Source of the DNA: JANWXD01 sp035575135
Lineage (GTDB): Bacteria > Acidobacteriota > Terriglobia > Bryobacterales > Bryobacteraceae
Direction: 5' to 3'
DNA: 64,000 nucleotides
Assembly (NCBI GenBank): GCA_035575135.1
Contig: DATLYE010000043.1
Span: forward strand, 1 to 64,000
The notes beneath the pieces were generated by a model. It saw nothing but the letters and a program-made list of their open reading frames with translations, was not told where the DNA came from and made no database searches. Shown one piece after another: positions 30,432 through 39,036 of the stretch (position 1 is the stretch's first letter; the number at the start of each line of letters is the position of its first letter). The position numbers and the translations under genes were made by a program.

Positions 30432-31209
30432 GCTTGCGCGGCGCCCGTTCCGCCGCACCAGGGCTCGGAGGGCGCAGAAGCGGACGGCATGATGCGGATC
30501 GCGCCGCAACGTCTGAAGCACCGGTTCGAACTCGGCGGCTCCCACCTGTCCCATGGCCCAGGCGGCGGCGGCCCGGAAGCGGGGGTCAGGGTGCGAGGCC
30601 ATCTCGCGCAGGGCCTCCCCCGCAGTCTCCTCGCCCAGGTGAAACAGAACGATCAAGGCCGTGGTCGCCACGCGGTGGTGCGGATCCTGCGCCGCCCGGC
30701 GCAGCGCTTCCAGGAAACGGCGCGGCTCGGGCGACGCACCGATACCCTCGACCACGTTGGCCCGAACGCGCGGATCCGGGTCTTTGAGTTGGCGCAAAGC
30801 CCACTCGGGATTCAATCCCGAACGGGCAATGAGCAGGGCCGCCTTGGAGCGCACCTGCGGATCGGGGCTTCGCATGTAAGGAATCAGCGCATGGGCGATC
30901 CGCGCGCCGCCCTGCGCGTGGGAAAGCAGGGTCAGCAGGCGGCGAGGGTCCGGATCCGTTCCGCTTTCGCGCATCTGGGCCGCGCACCGTAGCAGCCGCA
31001 GGCCGAAATCCGCGCTTTCCTGGCGCATCCGGTTTGCAAGGCTGAGTGCCTCGCTCAAAGGCGGACCCTGGGGATCCAGCAGCGCCCGGCAAATCGAGTC
31101 CCCGGCTTCCCGGCGCCGCAGGCGCGCCCCCGGCGTCTTTCACGACCAGTTTTTGCAGCTTCCGGATCTCCTCGGTTGCGGGCTTGGTATTGCCCTCAGC
31201 TGCGTCCAT
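30429..31209 (-). CDS. HEAT-repeat protein, interrupted by a one-base frameshift
   Basis: As read, an intact frame runs 31058-30429 (209 residues) from a TTG, with HEAT repeats: SPDPQVRSKAALLIARSGLN, DPDPRVRANVVEGIGASPEP, DPHHRVATTALIVLFHLGEE, HPDPRFRAAAAWAMGQVGAA, DPHHAVRFCALRALVRR. Upstream, a different frame starts at ATG 31209 with coding-like MDAAEGNTKPATEEIRKLQK and switches at a run of five C (31127-31131, G on the coding strand). Removing one base there joins the two into about 259 residues with the continuous junction KDAGARLRRREAGDSICRAL. I therefore take 31209 as the true start. HEAT repeats mediate protein-protein contacts; the partner is unknown. Confidence 0.7.
31127..31131. other. 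Homopolymer frameshift site in the HEAT gene
   Basis: Five consecutive C on the plus strand. Deleting one restores a single frame from ATG 31209 to the stop at 30429. A sequencing or consensus error or a genuine lesion are both possible. Confidence 0.6.
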
Positions 31210-31289
31210 CCTTCCCTTGCCTCCCTATCGGCAGCCCCGGGGAAAAACTCGAGGGCACACGAGGGGCCCTATACTGGAGGCTTTGCGCC

Positions 31290-31868
31290 ATGCACTACCC
31301 CTTGGCCCGCGCGATCGTTCTGTCTTGCTGGGCCGTTTTCGCCCTGGTGGCGGTGGCCGGCTGGGTTGCCTCCGAACTCCGAAGGCGGCGCGCCGGGGCC
31401 GACCGCGCGCCCGTTGCGCGTTCGCAGGCCTCCCTCTGGGGTCTGGCTTTGGAAACGCTTTCCTTCGGCGTCGTGTGGGGCTTCCGGCGGGCCGGGCCGG
31501 GGCCGGCTCCGTTGGGTTGGACGGCGGCCGCACTGGCGCCGGCCGCGGTCGCGCTCTTTGCCTGGTCGGTCCGTCACCTCGGGGTGCACTTCCGGATTCA
31601 GGCCGTCGTGACCGGCGATCATCGCCTCGTGACGGAGGGTCCCTACCGCCTCGTTCGGCATCCGATCTACGCCTCGCTGCTGCTGATGTTGATCTCCAAC
31701 GCTCTGCTTGCGGCCCGGTGGGAGTCTGCACTCGTGGCATTGGCCCTCTTCATCGCCGGGACAGAAATCCGCGTGCGCGTCGAAGAGCAGTTGCTCGCCT
31801 CCCGGATGCCTGCGGATTTCGCCGCCTACCGGGCCCGGGTCCCTGCCTATATCCCGTTCCTGCGCTGA
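31290..31868 (+). CDS. Integral-membrane methyltransferase of the ICMT/PEMT family
   Basis: 192 residues from ATG 31290, with GGAGG at 31276-31280 (9 nt spacing). Several membrane segments: about 6-26, 70-90 and 130-160. The S-adenosylmethionine-binding signature of isoprenylcysteine carboxyl methyltransferase-like enzymes is RLVTEGPYRLVRHPIYASLL, followed by EEQLLASRMPADFAAYRARV. Bacterial members methylate unknown small hydrophobic or protein substrates. It is divergent from the HEAT gene and lies 56 nt before the arsenosugar-type pair; whether it acts with them is not known. Confidence 0.87.
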   Translation: MHYPLARAIVLSCWAVFALVAVAGWVASELRRRRAGADRAPVARSQASLWGLALETLSFGVVWGFRRAGPGPAPLGWTAAALAPAAVALFAWSVRHLGVHFRIQAVVTGDHRLVTEGPYRLVRHPIYASLLLMLISNALLAARWESALVALALFIAGTEIRVRVEEQLLASRMPADFAAYRARVPAYIPFLR

Positions 31869-31924
31869 GCCGCCTCCGTAACCGGACCTGCTGCGGCGAC
31901 GAATGTTACACTGAACCGCTGAAT

Positions 31925-32257
31925 ATGGCCGGTTACTATCATCAGGAAGATCTTGCGCGCTTCGCCGAAATCGGTGAGTGCGCCCCCGAGCTGTGGAAGA
32001 AATTCTCCGAGTGGTACAGCGCCGTCTTCGCCGAGGGCGCCCTGACGGCCCGCGAGAAGTCGTTGATCGCCTTGGCGGTGGCGCACGCAGTTCAATGCCC
32101 TTACTGCATTGACGCCTACACGCAGGACTGCCTGGAGAAAGGTTCCAACCTCGACCAGATGACCGAAGCCGTGCATGTGGCGGCAGCCATCCGCGGCGGC
32201 GCCTCTCTGGTGCACGGCCTGCAGATGCGCAATGCCGCGGCAAAGGTGAGCATGTGA
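31925..32257 (+). CDS. Peroxidase-like (AhpD/CMD family) protein of arsenosugar biosynthesis type
   Basis: 110 residues from ATG 31925. It has the AhpD/carboxymuconolactone decarboxylase core with the CxxC redox pair in AVQCPYCIDAYTQDCLEKG. GALTAREKSLIALAVAHAVQ and EAVHVAAAIRGGASLVHGLQ are typical of the small peroxidase-like proteins encoded next to ArsS radical-SAM enzymes (the 'arsenosugar biosynthesis-associated peroxidase-like' family, some members of which are selenoproteins). Here both positions are Cys. Its stop overlaps the arsS start by 4 nt, so the two are co-translated. TACACT at 31907-31912 may be a -10. Substrate is unproven. Confidence 0.85.
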   Translation: MAGYYHQEDLARFAEIGECAPELWKKFSEWYSAVFAEGALTAREKSLIALAVAHAVQCPYCIDAYTQDCLEKGSNLDQMTEAVHVAAAIRGGASLVHGLQMRNAAAKVSM

Positions 32258-33294
32258 GCCTGGTCTCGATCGGCCACCCGCTGGCGAACGCCCAGGAGCA
32301 GTTGCGCGTGCTCGAGCGGCTCCCGCGGCGGGCCGCCAAGCCCTTCGAGCAAGCTCTGACCGAGTCCGGTTTGTTTCCGCTCCGGGCCACCGGAATCCGC
32401 GTGCTCCAGATTAACGTCGGCAAGCTGTGCAATCAGAGCTGCCGGCACTGTCACGTGGATGCCGGTCCGGACCGGCGCGAGATCATGCCTCGTGAAATCG
32501 CCGAGCTCTGCATCGCCGCCCTGGCGCGCACCGACATTCCGACCGTGGACATCACGGGCGGGGCGCCGGAGCTCAATCCGAATTTCCGCTGGCTGGTCGA
32601 GCAGGCCCGCGCCCTCGGCCGGCATGTGATTGACCGCTGCAACCTCACCGTGCTGCTCCTGCCCTCCCAGAGCGATCTGGCTCGGTTTCTGGCGGACCAC
32701 GGCGTCGAGATCATTGCAAGCCTGCCCTATTATCAGGCGCGGGAAACGGATGCGCAGCGCGGCGAGGGCGTCTTCGCCAAATCCGTCGAAGCCATGCGCT
32801 TGCTGAATGCCCTTGGCTACGGGCAGCCGGATAGCGGCCTTGTACTGAATCTCGTTTACAATCCGGTCGGAGCTTTTCTGCCTCCGGACCAGAGGGAAAT
32901 CGAGGCAGTTTTCAAGCAAGAGCTCTGGCGCCGCCACGGTGTGGTTTTCAACTCGCTTTACACCATCACCAACATGCCGGTAAGCCGGTTTCTCGAATAC
33001 CTGCTCCGCACCGGCAACTACGAGCGGTACATGGAGCGGCTGGTGAACGCTTTTAATCCAGCCGCGGCCGCCGGGGTGATGTGCCGCTACACACTCTCGG
33101 TCGGTTGGGACGGCACCCTGTACGATTGCGATTTCAACCAGATGCTCGATCTGCCAGTCGGCTACGGCGCCCCCGCCCACATCCGGGATTTTGATCCGGC
33201 TCGCCTGGCCGAAAGGCGGATTTGCGTCGGCCAGCACTGCTACGGCTGCACCGCAGGCCGCGGCTCCAGTTGCGCCGGCGCCGTCACCGCCTGA
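32254..33294 (+). CDS. arsS: Radical SAM protein of the ArsS family
   Basis: 346 residues, GTG start overlapping the preceding stop. Radical SAM cluster motif CxxxCxxC is CNQSCRHCHVDAGP at about residues 52-59. GGAPELNPNF follows as the SAM-binding glycine motif. The C-terminal Cys-rich region (CDFNQMLDLP; CVGQHCYGCTAGRGSSCAGA) is diagnostic of the rSAM/Cys-rich (TIGR04167, DUF3641) family. Members adenosylate dimethylarsinous acid toward arsenosugars and some have selenocysteine in the C-terminal motif; this one is all-Cys. The usual methyltransferase partner ArsM is absent from the window. A structured, lower-GC region follows. Confidence 0.88.
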   Translation: MSLVSIGHPLANAQEQLRVLERLPRRAAKPFEQALTESGLFPLRATGIRVLQINVGKLCNQSCRHCHVDAGPDRREIMPREIAELCIAALARTDIPTVDITGGAPELNPNFRWLVEQARALGRHVIDRCNLTVLLLPSQSDLARFLADHGVEIIASLPYYQARETDAQRGEGVFAKSVEAMRLLNALGYGQPDSGLVLNLVYNPVGAFLPPDQREIEAVFKQELWRRHGVVFNSLYTITNMPVSRFLEYLLRTGNYERYMERLVNAFNPAAAAGVMCRYTLSVGWDGTLYDCDFNQMLDLPVGYGAPAHIRDFDPARLAERRICVGQHCYGCTAGRGSSCAGAVTA

Positions 33295-33367
33295 TCCTTG
33301 CGGTCTGCTAGCCTCCCCATTCCCAACAACATAGCGAAAGTCTTCGATTCGTTTGCACGCTGGAGCT

Positions 33368-33424
33368 GGGTTATTTGATTCTGTAGAACAACATCCGGTG
33401 CTGTTAAACAGTTTGAGATAACCC
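33368..33424. promoter_or_regulatory. 57-nt symmetrical imperfect hairpin in the arsS to 33581 gap
   Basis: Outer arm GGGTTAT (33368-33374) pairs with ATAACCC (33418-33424); CTGT (33381-33384) with ACAG (33408-33411); AACAACA (33387-33393) with TGCTGTT (33399-33405, one mismatch) around loop TCCGG. The internal loops are equal on both sides (6/6 and 2/2 nt). It lies in a 286-nt non-coding gap that is less GC-rich than its surroundings. There is no T-tract, so a structured leader, operator or protein-binding RNA is as likely as a terminator. Confidence 0.5.
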
Positions 33425-33580
33425 ACTGCCTTGTTCCAGCGGGCCTCGCCGCTGGGTGCGCCTGGGAGCCACTTCAAAGAAAAAATGCGCCGTTCGATGT
33501 TTTCCCATTGATTTCAACGGGTTACCTAGGGCAAGCTGATGGGGCGAACTGGGATTTCGACTCCTTCAGAGAGGTGAACG

Positions 33581-35374
33581 ATGAGCACGCAGCCGATGGA
33601 GCCAAAGCCTGACCAGATGGCGGGCCTTGTCCAGATCGAGTCCTCCATTGAGGAAATCATTCGCCGGCGGCTGGCCGAAGAACGCGCGCGGCTGGAACGG
33701 GAAGCGGGGCTGGCCGAACACGAGGTCCATCACTTCAAACGTCCCGTGGAACGGCCGTTCACCAAAGACCAGAGGGGTCATACGACCTTGCTGTTCGGAG
33801 GGCTGACCTGGAAGCACGAAAAGCTGATCCACGGCGCCTTGGAAGGGCTGGGCTATATCGCCGAATGCCTGCCCACGCCGAACGTGGCTGCCTTCCAGAC
33901 GGGGAAGGAGTTCGGCAACAACGGGCAGTGCAACCCGACGTATTTCACCGTGGGCAACCTCGTCCAGTACTTGCAGCGGCTGGAGGAGCAGGGCCTCACC
34001 AAGCAGGAGATCATTGACCGCTACGTCTTTTTCACCGCCGGAGCCTGCGGTCCGTGCCGCTTCGGCATGTACGAGGCCGAGTACCGCCTGGCGCTGCGCA
34101 ACGCCGGCTTCGATGGTTTCCGCGTGCTGCTGTTCCAGCAGTCGGGAGGCCTGAGCCAGTCCGATGCGGAAGCCGGACTGGAGATGAACCTGGACTTCTT
34201 TTTGGCCATCCTGAACGCCATGAACTGCGGCGACGTGCTCAACGAAGTCGCCTACGCCATCCGGCCCTACGAGGTGCACGCCGGGCAGACGGACGAAACG
34301 CTGGAACGCGTCATGGAGTACATGCACGAGGTCTTCCGCAAAAAGCAGCCGTGGCGCGTGGGCGACAAGCTGGCCCGCTATCTGGGCGGCTTCAAGGATA
34401 CGGCCGAGTACGTGGGCAAGTTCCTGAACCAGCTCCGCAGCGACGAATACACTTCGGCGCTCGAACGCTGCCGTGACATGTTCGATTCCATCGAGGTGGA
34501 CCGGCTGCGCGTCAAGCCCATCGTCAAGATCACCGGCGAGTTCTGGGCTCAGACCACCGAGGGCGACGGCAATTTCAACATGTTCCGTTTCCTCGAGCGG
34601 GAGGGAGCCCAGGTGCTGGTCGAGCCCGTGGGTACCTGGATCATGTACATGCTCCACCAGGTCGTTCAGAAATACCGGGACTTCAAGGGACTGGAAGAGG
34701 GCGCCGTGCTGCCGCCGCTGTGGAGGCTGGACAAGCGGGCCAAGATCGAACTCGACTACCGGACCAAAGTGGCCAAGCTGAAGCTGGCGGAAGCCATCTT
34801 CCGGCGCGAGTACCAGCGCATCGTGGAGGCCCTGGGCGGGCTGGCGCACCCGCTGGTGGATCAGTACGAACTGCAGCGGATGGGCCACCCCTTCTACAAC
34901 TCCCGCGCCGGCGGCGGCGAAGGACACCTGGAAGTCGCCAAGAACATCTATTACTCGAACAAAGACCTCTGCCACATGGTGCTGTCGCTCAAGCCGTTCG
35001 GCTGCATGCCTTCCACGCAATCCGACGGCGCGCAGGCCGCCGTAGTCTCCTTGTACAAGGACATGATCTTCCTGCCCATCGAGACCTCAGGCGAAGGCGA
35101 GATCAACGCGCACAGCCGCGTGCAGATGGCCCTCGGAGAGGCCAAGAACAAAGCCAAGCGCGAGTTTCAGGAGATGCTGGCGAAAACGGGTCTGACGCTG
35201 GATGACTGCAGGGCGTTTGTGGACGCCCATCCGGAAATGAAGCGGCCCATGTACAAGGTGCCGCACCACAAGGGCGTCGTCGGCACGGCCGCCAACTTCG
35301 TGCTCCACATCGCCGAGCGCATGAAACGGGAAAACTGGGTGCCCGAGCGCAAGGTCATGGTGGCGGCCGGCTGA
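33581..35374 (+). CDS. 2-hydroxyacyl-CoA dehydratase/HgdB-like Fe-S protein (large-activase partner)
   Basis: 597 residues, with a GAGAGGTG ribosome site just upstream of ATG 33581. The sequence matches the C-terminal, HGD-D-like portion of the giant BcrA/D-DUF2229 proteins found in anaerobes. Conserved cysteines that could hold a cluster are in GKEFGNNGQCNPTYFTVGNL, FTAGACGPCRFGMYEAEYR, LNAMNCGDVLNEV and SLKPFGCMPSTQSDGAQAA. No signal peptide; cytoplasmic. It is followed after 42 nt by its putative ATP-driven activator. In many organisms the two are fused; here they are separate genes with this part first. Physiological substrate is unknown: dehydration of a 2-hydroxyacyl-CoA or another low-potential reduction. 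Confidence 0.82.
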   Translation: MSTQPMEPKPDQMAGLVQIESSIEEIIRRRLAEERARLEREAGLAEHEVHHFKRPVERPFTKDQRGHTTLLFGGLTWKHEKLIHGALEGLGYIAECLPTPNVAAFQTGKEFGNNGQCNPTYFTVGNLVQYLQRLEEQGLTKQEIIDRYVFFTAGACGPCRFGMYEAEYRLALRNAGFDGFRVLLFQQSGGLSQSDAEAGLEMNLDFFLAILNAMNCGDVLNEVAYAIRPYEVHAGQTDETLERVMEYMHEVFRKKQPWRVGDKLARYLGGFKDTAEYVGKFLNQLRSDEYTSALERCRDMFDSIEVDRLRVKPIVKITGEFWAQTTEGDGNFNMFRFLEREGAQVLVEPVGTWIMYMLHQVVQKYRDFKGLEEGAVLPPLWRLDKRAKIELDYRTKVAKLKLAEAIFRREYQRIVEALGGLAHPLVDQYELQRMGHPFYNSRAGGGEGHLEVAKNIYYSNKDLCHMVLSLKPFGCMPSTQSDGAQAAVVSLYKDMIFLPIETSGEGEINAHSRVQMALGEAKNKAKREFQEMLAKTGLTLDDCRAFVDAHPEMKRPMYKVPHHKGVVGTAANFVLHIAERMKRENWVPERKVMVAAG

Positions 35375-35416
35375 GGCGCCGGACTGCTCCTGCTTTATCC
35401 GTCGGGGGGAAACCGC

Positions 35417-38400
35417 ATGGAGAAACACTTCTATATCGGAATGGACGTCGGCTCGACCACGGTGAAGGCCGTGGTGGTGGATCAGGCCACGGACCAGATC
35501 GTCTGGCAGGACTATCAACGCCATGACACCAAGCAGCCGGAAAAGGTCCTCGAGTTCCTCAAGCGGTTCGACACTGAGATCGAGGGTTTTGCACCGGAAC
35601 GGGCCCGCATCTTCATCACCGGTTCGGGCGGAAACGGTCTGGCCAAATACATCGGCGCCAAGTTCGTCCAGGAAGTCAACGCCGTTTCCCTCGCGGTCGA
35701 GAAGCTCTACCCGGAATGCGGCTCGGTGATCGAGCTGGGCGGGCAGGACGCCAAGATCATCATTTTCAAAGAAGACCCCGAAACCGGCCGCAAGAAGAAA
35801 ATCCCCTCGATGAATGACAAGTGCGCCGGCGGCACCGGGGCGGTGATTGACAAAATCAACGCCAAGCTGCGGATTCCTCCGGACCAGCTCTGCAACATGG
35901 GCTACGTCGGATTGAAGCTGCATCCGGTGGCCGGCAAGTGCGGGGTGTTCGCCGAAACGGACATCAACGGCCTCCAGAAGGCGGGGGTGCCGCCCGACGA
36001 GCTGATGGCCTCGCTGTTCGAGGCCATCGTCATGCAGAACCTCTCCGTGCTCACGCGGGGCAACACGCTGCGGCCGGTGGTGTTGCTGCTGGGGGGCCCC
36101 AACACCTACATCAAGGGGATGCGCGAGTGCTGGAAGCACAACATCCCCAAGATCTGGGCCGAGCGCAACACGCCGCTACCCGAGGGCGTGCCGCCGGAGG
36201 ACCTGATCCGGACGCCGGAAAACGCTCAGTATTTTGCCGCGATCGGCGCGGTCGAATTCGGCAAAAGCGAAGAAGAGGGCGTGGGCCGCTATCTCGGCTG
36301 GGAAAAGCTCCTATGGTACATCGAGGTCGGCCGGGAAGAAGAGAAGGCCAAGAAAGGCGGCAAGGGCGGGCTGGCCAAGAGCGCAGAAGAGCTGGAGGCC
36401 TTCAAGGCCAAGTACCGCCACAAGCGGTTTGTGCCGGCGACCTTCCAGCCGGGCGAGGTCGTCGAGGGTTTCATCGGCATTGACGGCGGCTCCACCTCCA
36501 CCAAGGCGGTCCTGTTGTCCAAGGACAAAGAGCGGCGCGTGCTCGCCAAGGCCTATCAGCTCTCCAAAGGCAATCCCATCGAGGACACGATGGAGATTTT
36601 CGCCAAGCTGCGCAAGCAGGTCGAGGACCAGGGCGCCACGCTCAAAGTGCTGGGCGTGGGAACGACCGGCTACGCCAAGGACATCCTCCGGGACGTCATC
36701 GGGGCCGACGCGGCCATCGTCGAAACCGTGGCTCACACGCAGGCCGGGCTTCACTTCTACAAGGACATTGACGTCATCTGCGACGTGGGCGGCCAGGACA
36801 TCAAGATCATCATCCTCAAGAACGGCCGCGTGAAAGATTTCAAGCTGAACACCCAGTGCTCGGCGGGCAACGGCTACTTTTTGCAGTCCACAGCCCAGGG
36901 CTTCGGCTACCCCGTCGAGCAGTTCGCCGACGTAGCCTTCAGCGCCACCGCCTTCCCGCAGTTCGGCTACGGCTGCGCGGTCTTCATGCAGTCCGACATC
37001 GTGGACTTCCAGCGGCAGGGCTGGAAGCCCGAGGAGATCATGGCCGGGCTGTGCAACGTGCTGCCCAAGAACATCTGGCTGTACGTGTCGCAGATTCCGA
37101 ACCTGTCGGCCATCGGGCGGCGCTTTCTGCTGCAAGGCGGCACGCAGTACAACCTGGCGGCCGTCAAGGCGCAGGTGGACTTCATCGAGTCCCGCTTCCG
37201 CGGCAAGGACGTGCAGCCGGAAGTGATCGTCCACGAGCACTGCGGCGAGGCAGGCGCCATCGGCGCGGCGCTCGAGGCAGGCCGGCTCTGGGACCACGGC
37301 CGCCAGACGACCTTCATCGGCCTGGACGCCGTCCAGCAGATCCAGTACAAAACCACGCGCAACGAGAGCACGCGCTGCTACTTCTGCAAGAACAAGTGCC
37401 TGCGCACGTTCATTGACGTCAAAACCGGCGTGCTCAGCGAGAACGCCTACCGCCCCGCCAAGAGCAAAGTTCCGCTCGAAGAAGGCGCCCAGCGGCTGAT
37501 CATCGCCACCTGCGAAAAGGGCACGGTGGAAGACATCAACGAAATGCGGAACATCAAGGGCAATCTCGACAAGGTGAAGAAGGCCAATCCGAACTTTGTC
37601 GAGATCGCGGCCAAGGCCGTCTTCCGCGTGCCGGACGTGCCGCTGGTGGCCGACCCGCTGCCCAAGATCCGCCTGACCCCCGCGCAGAAAAAGCGCGCCG
37701 AGCTGATGAGCCGCCGCGCCCAGCTCCGCATCGGCATGCCGCGGGTGCTCAACATGTATTCGGTCGCGCCCGTCTTCACCGCCTACTTTGCCGCGCTGGG
37801 GGTGAAGGCGGAGAACATGGTCTTCTCCGATTACACGAGCGAACAGCTCTACAAGGAGGGAGCCAAGCGCGGCTCGATTGATCCCTGCTTCCCCTCCAAG
37901 CTCGGCATTCCGCACGTCCACAACCTGCTCTACGTGCACCACGCCAAAAAGCCGCTCGACATCATCTTCTTCCCGATGATTGACGACCTGCCGAGCGATC
38001 TGGCCTGCACGCAGGACAGCCGGGCGTGTCCCACCGTGGCGACGACGCCCGAAGCCGTCAAGGCCGCCTTCACCAAAGAGGGTGATCTGTTCGAAGAAAA
38101 AGGCGTGCTGTTTCTGGACACTTTCGTAAATCTCAAGGATCCGAAGGTGTTCGAGCGGCAGATGTTCCAGCAGTTCAAAGACATTCTCGGCCTGTCGCCC
38201 GAGGAGAACTACCGTGCGGTCCAGGAGGGCTACAAAGCCCTGGACTACTACGTCAACGTCACCCTGCGGGGCGCCGCGCGCGAGGTGCTGGAGCAGCTGG
38301 AGCGGGAGGACCGCCTGGGCGTGGTGCTGCTCGGGCGCCCCTACCACAATGATCCGGGCGTAAACCACGAAATCCTCGAAGAGTTCCAAAAGCTGGGCTA

Positions 38401-39001
38401 TCCGGTCTTCACGCAGGACTGCCTGCCGATTGACGACGACATCATCTGGCGGCTGTTCGGCGATGAGGTGCGCGCCGGCGAAATCCCGCATCCGATGGCC
38501 ATCACCGACGTCTGGAAGAACTCCTACAGCGAGAACACCTCGCGCAAGATCTGGGCCGCCAAGTACGTGGCGCGGCATCCGAACCTGGTGGCGCTGGAGC
38601 TGTCCAGCTTCAAGTGCGGCCACGACGCCCCCATCTACACCGTGGTCGAGGAGATCGTCGAGCACTCCGGTACGCCGTATTTCTGCTTCAAGGACATTGA
38701 CGAGAACAAACCCACCGGCTCGATCAAGATCCGCGTGGAGACCATCGCTTACTTCCTCAAGCGGTACCGCGAGGACATGATCGAGGCCAAGAAAAAGCGC
38801 AGCTCGATTGACGCCCGGCTGGCGGAGTTCGAAAAGCGCCTGCGCATGCAGCTGCTCAAGGAACGCCTGGCGCAGCTCGAAGCCGACGAAAAAATCCGGC
38901 AAAGCCTGGAGCAGGGCGCGATGCCGCAGATCCATGTGCCCGTGGCCGCCCTGGCCGCATCGCCGCCGCCCGCATCCGCGCCCCGCGTCTCCGGCGATTA
39001 G
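35417..39001 (+). CDS. Double BadF/BcrA-type ATPase with DUF2229 (acyl-CoA dehydratase activase-like)
   Basis: 1194 residues. Two ASKHA ATPase modules in tandem: GMDVGSTTVKAVVVD near residue 8 with GGQDAKII, and GIDGGSTSTKAVLLS near 355 with VGGQDIKIIIL. Each has cysteines expected to bridge a [4Fe-4S] cluster: NDKCAGGTG and VAGKCGVFAETD; NTQCSAGNG and FGYGCAVFMQSD. A CYFCKNKC motif is near 653. A DUF2229 domain follows from about 770 (GMPRVLNMYSVAPVFTAYFA) and a C-terminal module at about 968 (VVLLGRPYHNDPG). The tail is charged coiled coil. By analogy to HgdC/BcrAD it should drive ATP-dependent electron transfer into the 33581 protein; this is inference. Confidence 0.85.
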   Translation: MEKHFYIGMDVGSTTVKAVVVDQATDQIVWQDYQRHDTKQPEKVLEFLKRFDTEIEGFAPERARIFITGSGGNGLAKYIGAKFVQEVNAVSLAVEKLYPECGSVIELGGQDAKIIIFKEDPETGRKKKIPSMNDKCAGGTGAVIDKINAKLRIPPDQLCNMGYVGLKLHPVAGKCGVFAETDINGLQKAGVPPDELMASLFEAIVMQNLSVLTRGNTLRPVVLLLGGPNTYIKGMRECWKHNIPKIWAERNTPLPEGVPPEDLIRTPENAQYFAAIGAVEFGKSEEEGVGRYLGWEKLLWYIEVGREEEKAKKGGKGGLAKSAEELEAFKAKYRHKRFVPATFQPGEVVEGFIGIDGGSTSTKAVLLSKDKERRVLAKAYQLSKGNPIEDTMEIFAKLRKQVEDQGATLKVLGVGTTGYAKDILRDVIGADAAIVETVAHTQAGLHFYKDIDVICDVGGQDIKIIILKNGRVKDFKLNTQCSAGNGYFLQSTAQGFGYPVEQFADVAFSATAFPQFGYGCAVFMQSDIVDFQRQGWKPEEIMAGLCNVLPKNIWLYVSQIPNLSAIGRRFLLQGGTQYNLAAVKAQVDFIESRFRGKDVQPEVIVHEHCGEAGAIGAALEAGRLWDHGRQTTFIGLDAVQQIQYKTTRNESTRCYFCKNKCLRTFIDVKTGVLSENAYRPAKSKVPLEEGAQRLIIATCEKGTVEDINEMRNIKGNLDKVKKANPNFVEIAAKAVFRVPDVPLVADPLPKIRLTPAQKKRAELMSRRAQLRIGMPRVLNMYSVAPVFTAYFAALGVKAENMVFSDYTSEQLYKEGAKRGSIDPCFPSKLGIPHVHNLLYVHHAKKPLDIIFFPMIDDLPSDLACTQDSRACPTVATTPEAVKAAFTKEGDLFEEKGVLFLDTFVNLKDPKVFERQMFQQFKDILGLSPEENYRAVQEGYKALDYYVNVTLRGAAREVLEQLEREDRLGVVLLGRPYHNDPGVNHEILEEFQKLGYPVFTQDCLPIDDDIIWRLFGDEVRAGEIPHPMAITDVWKNSYSENTSRKIWAAKYVARHPNLVALELSSFKCGHDAPIYTVVEEIVEHSGTPYFCFKDIDENKPTGSIKIRVETIAYFLKRYREDMIEAKKKRSSIDARLAEFEKRLRMQLLKERLAQLEADEKIRQSLEQGAMPQIHVPVAALAASPPPASAPRVSGD

Positions 39002-39036
39002 CACGCGGCCCAGAGTCGCGGCTGTAGAATGAAAGG

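Noticed and set aside
30418..31289. Cobalamin riboswitch before the BtuB-like receptor
   Set aside because: The receptor start is 12 nt from the HEAT gene; no B12-box consensus or leader is present.
31046..31924. A long plus-strand frame upstream of the AhpD-like gene
   Set aside because: It is the same frame extended backwards through the HEAT and ICMT genes with Arg/Pro-rich content; the family start is ATG 31925.
32254..33294. Selenocysteine in ArsS or its partner
   Set aside because: The diagnostic positions are TGC/TGT cysteines; no in-frame TGA lies in the C-terminal motif.
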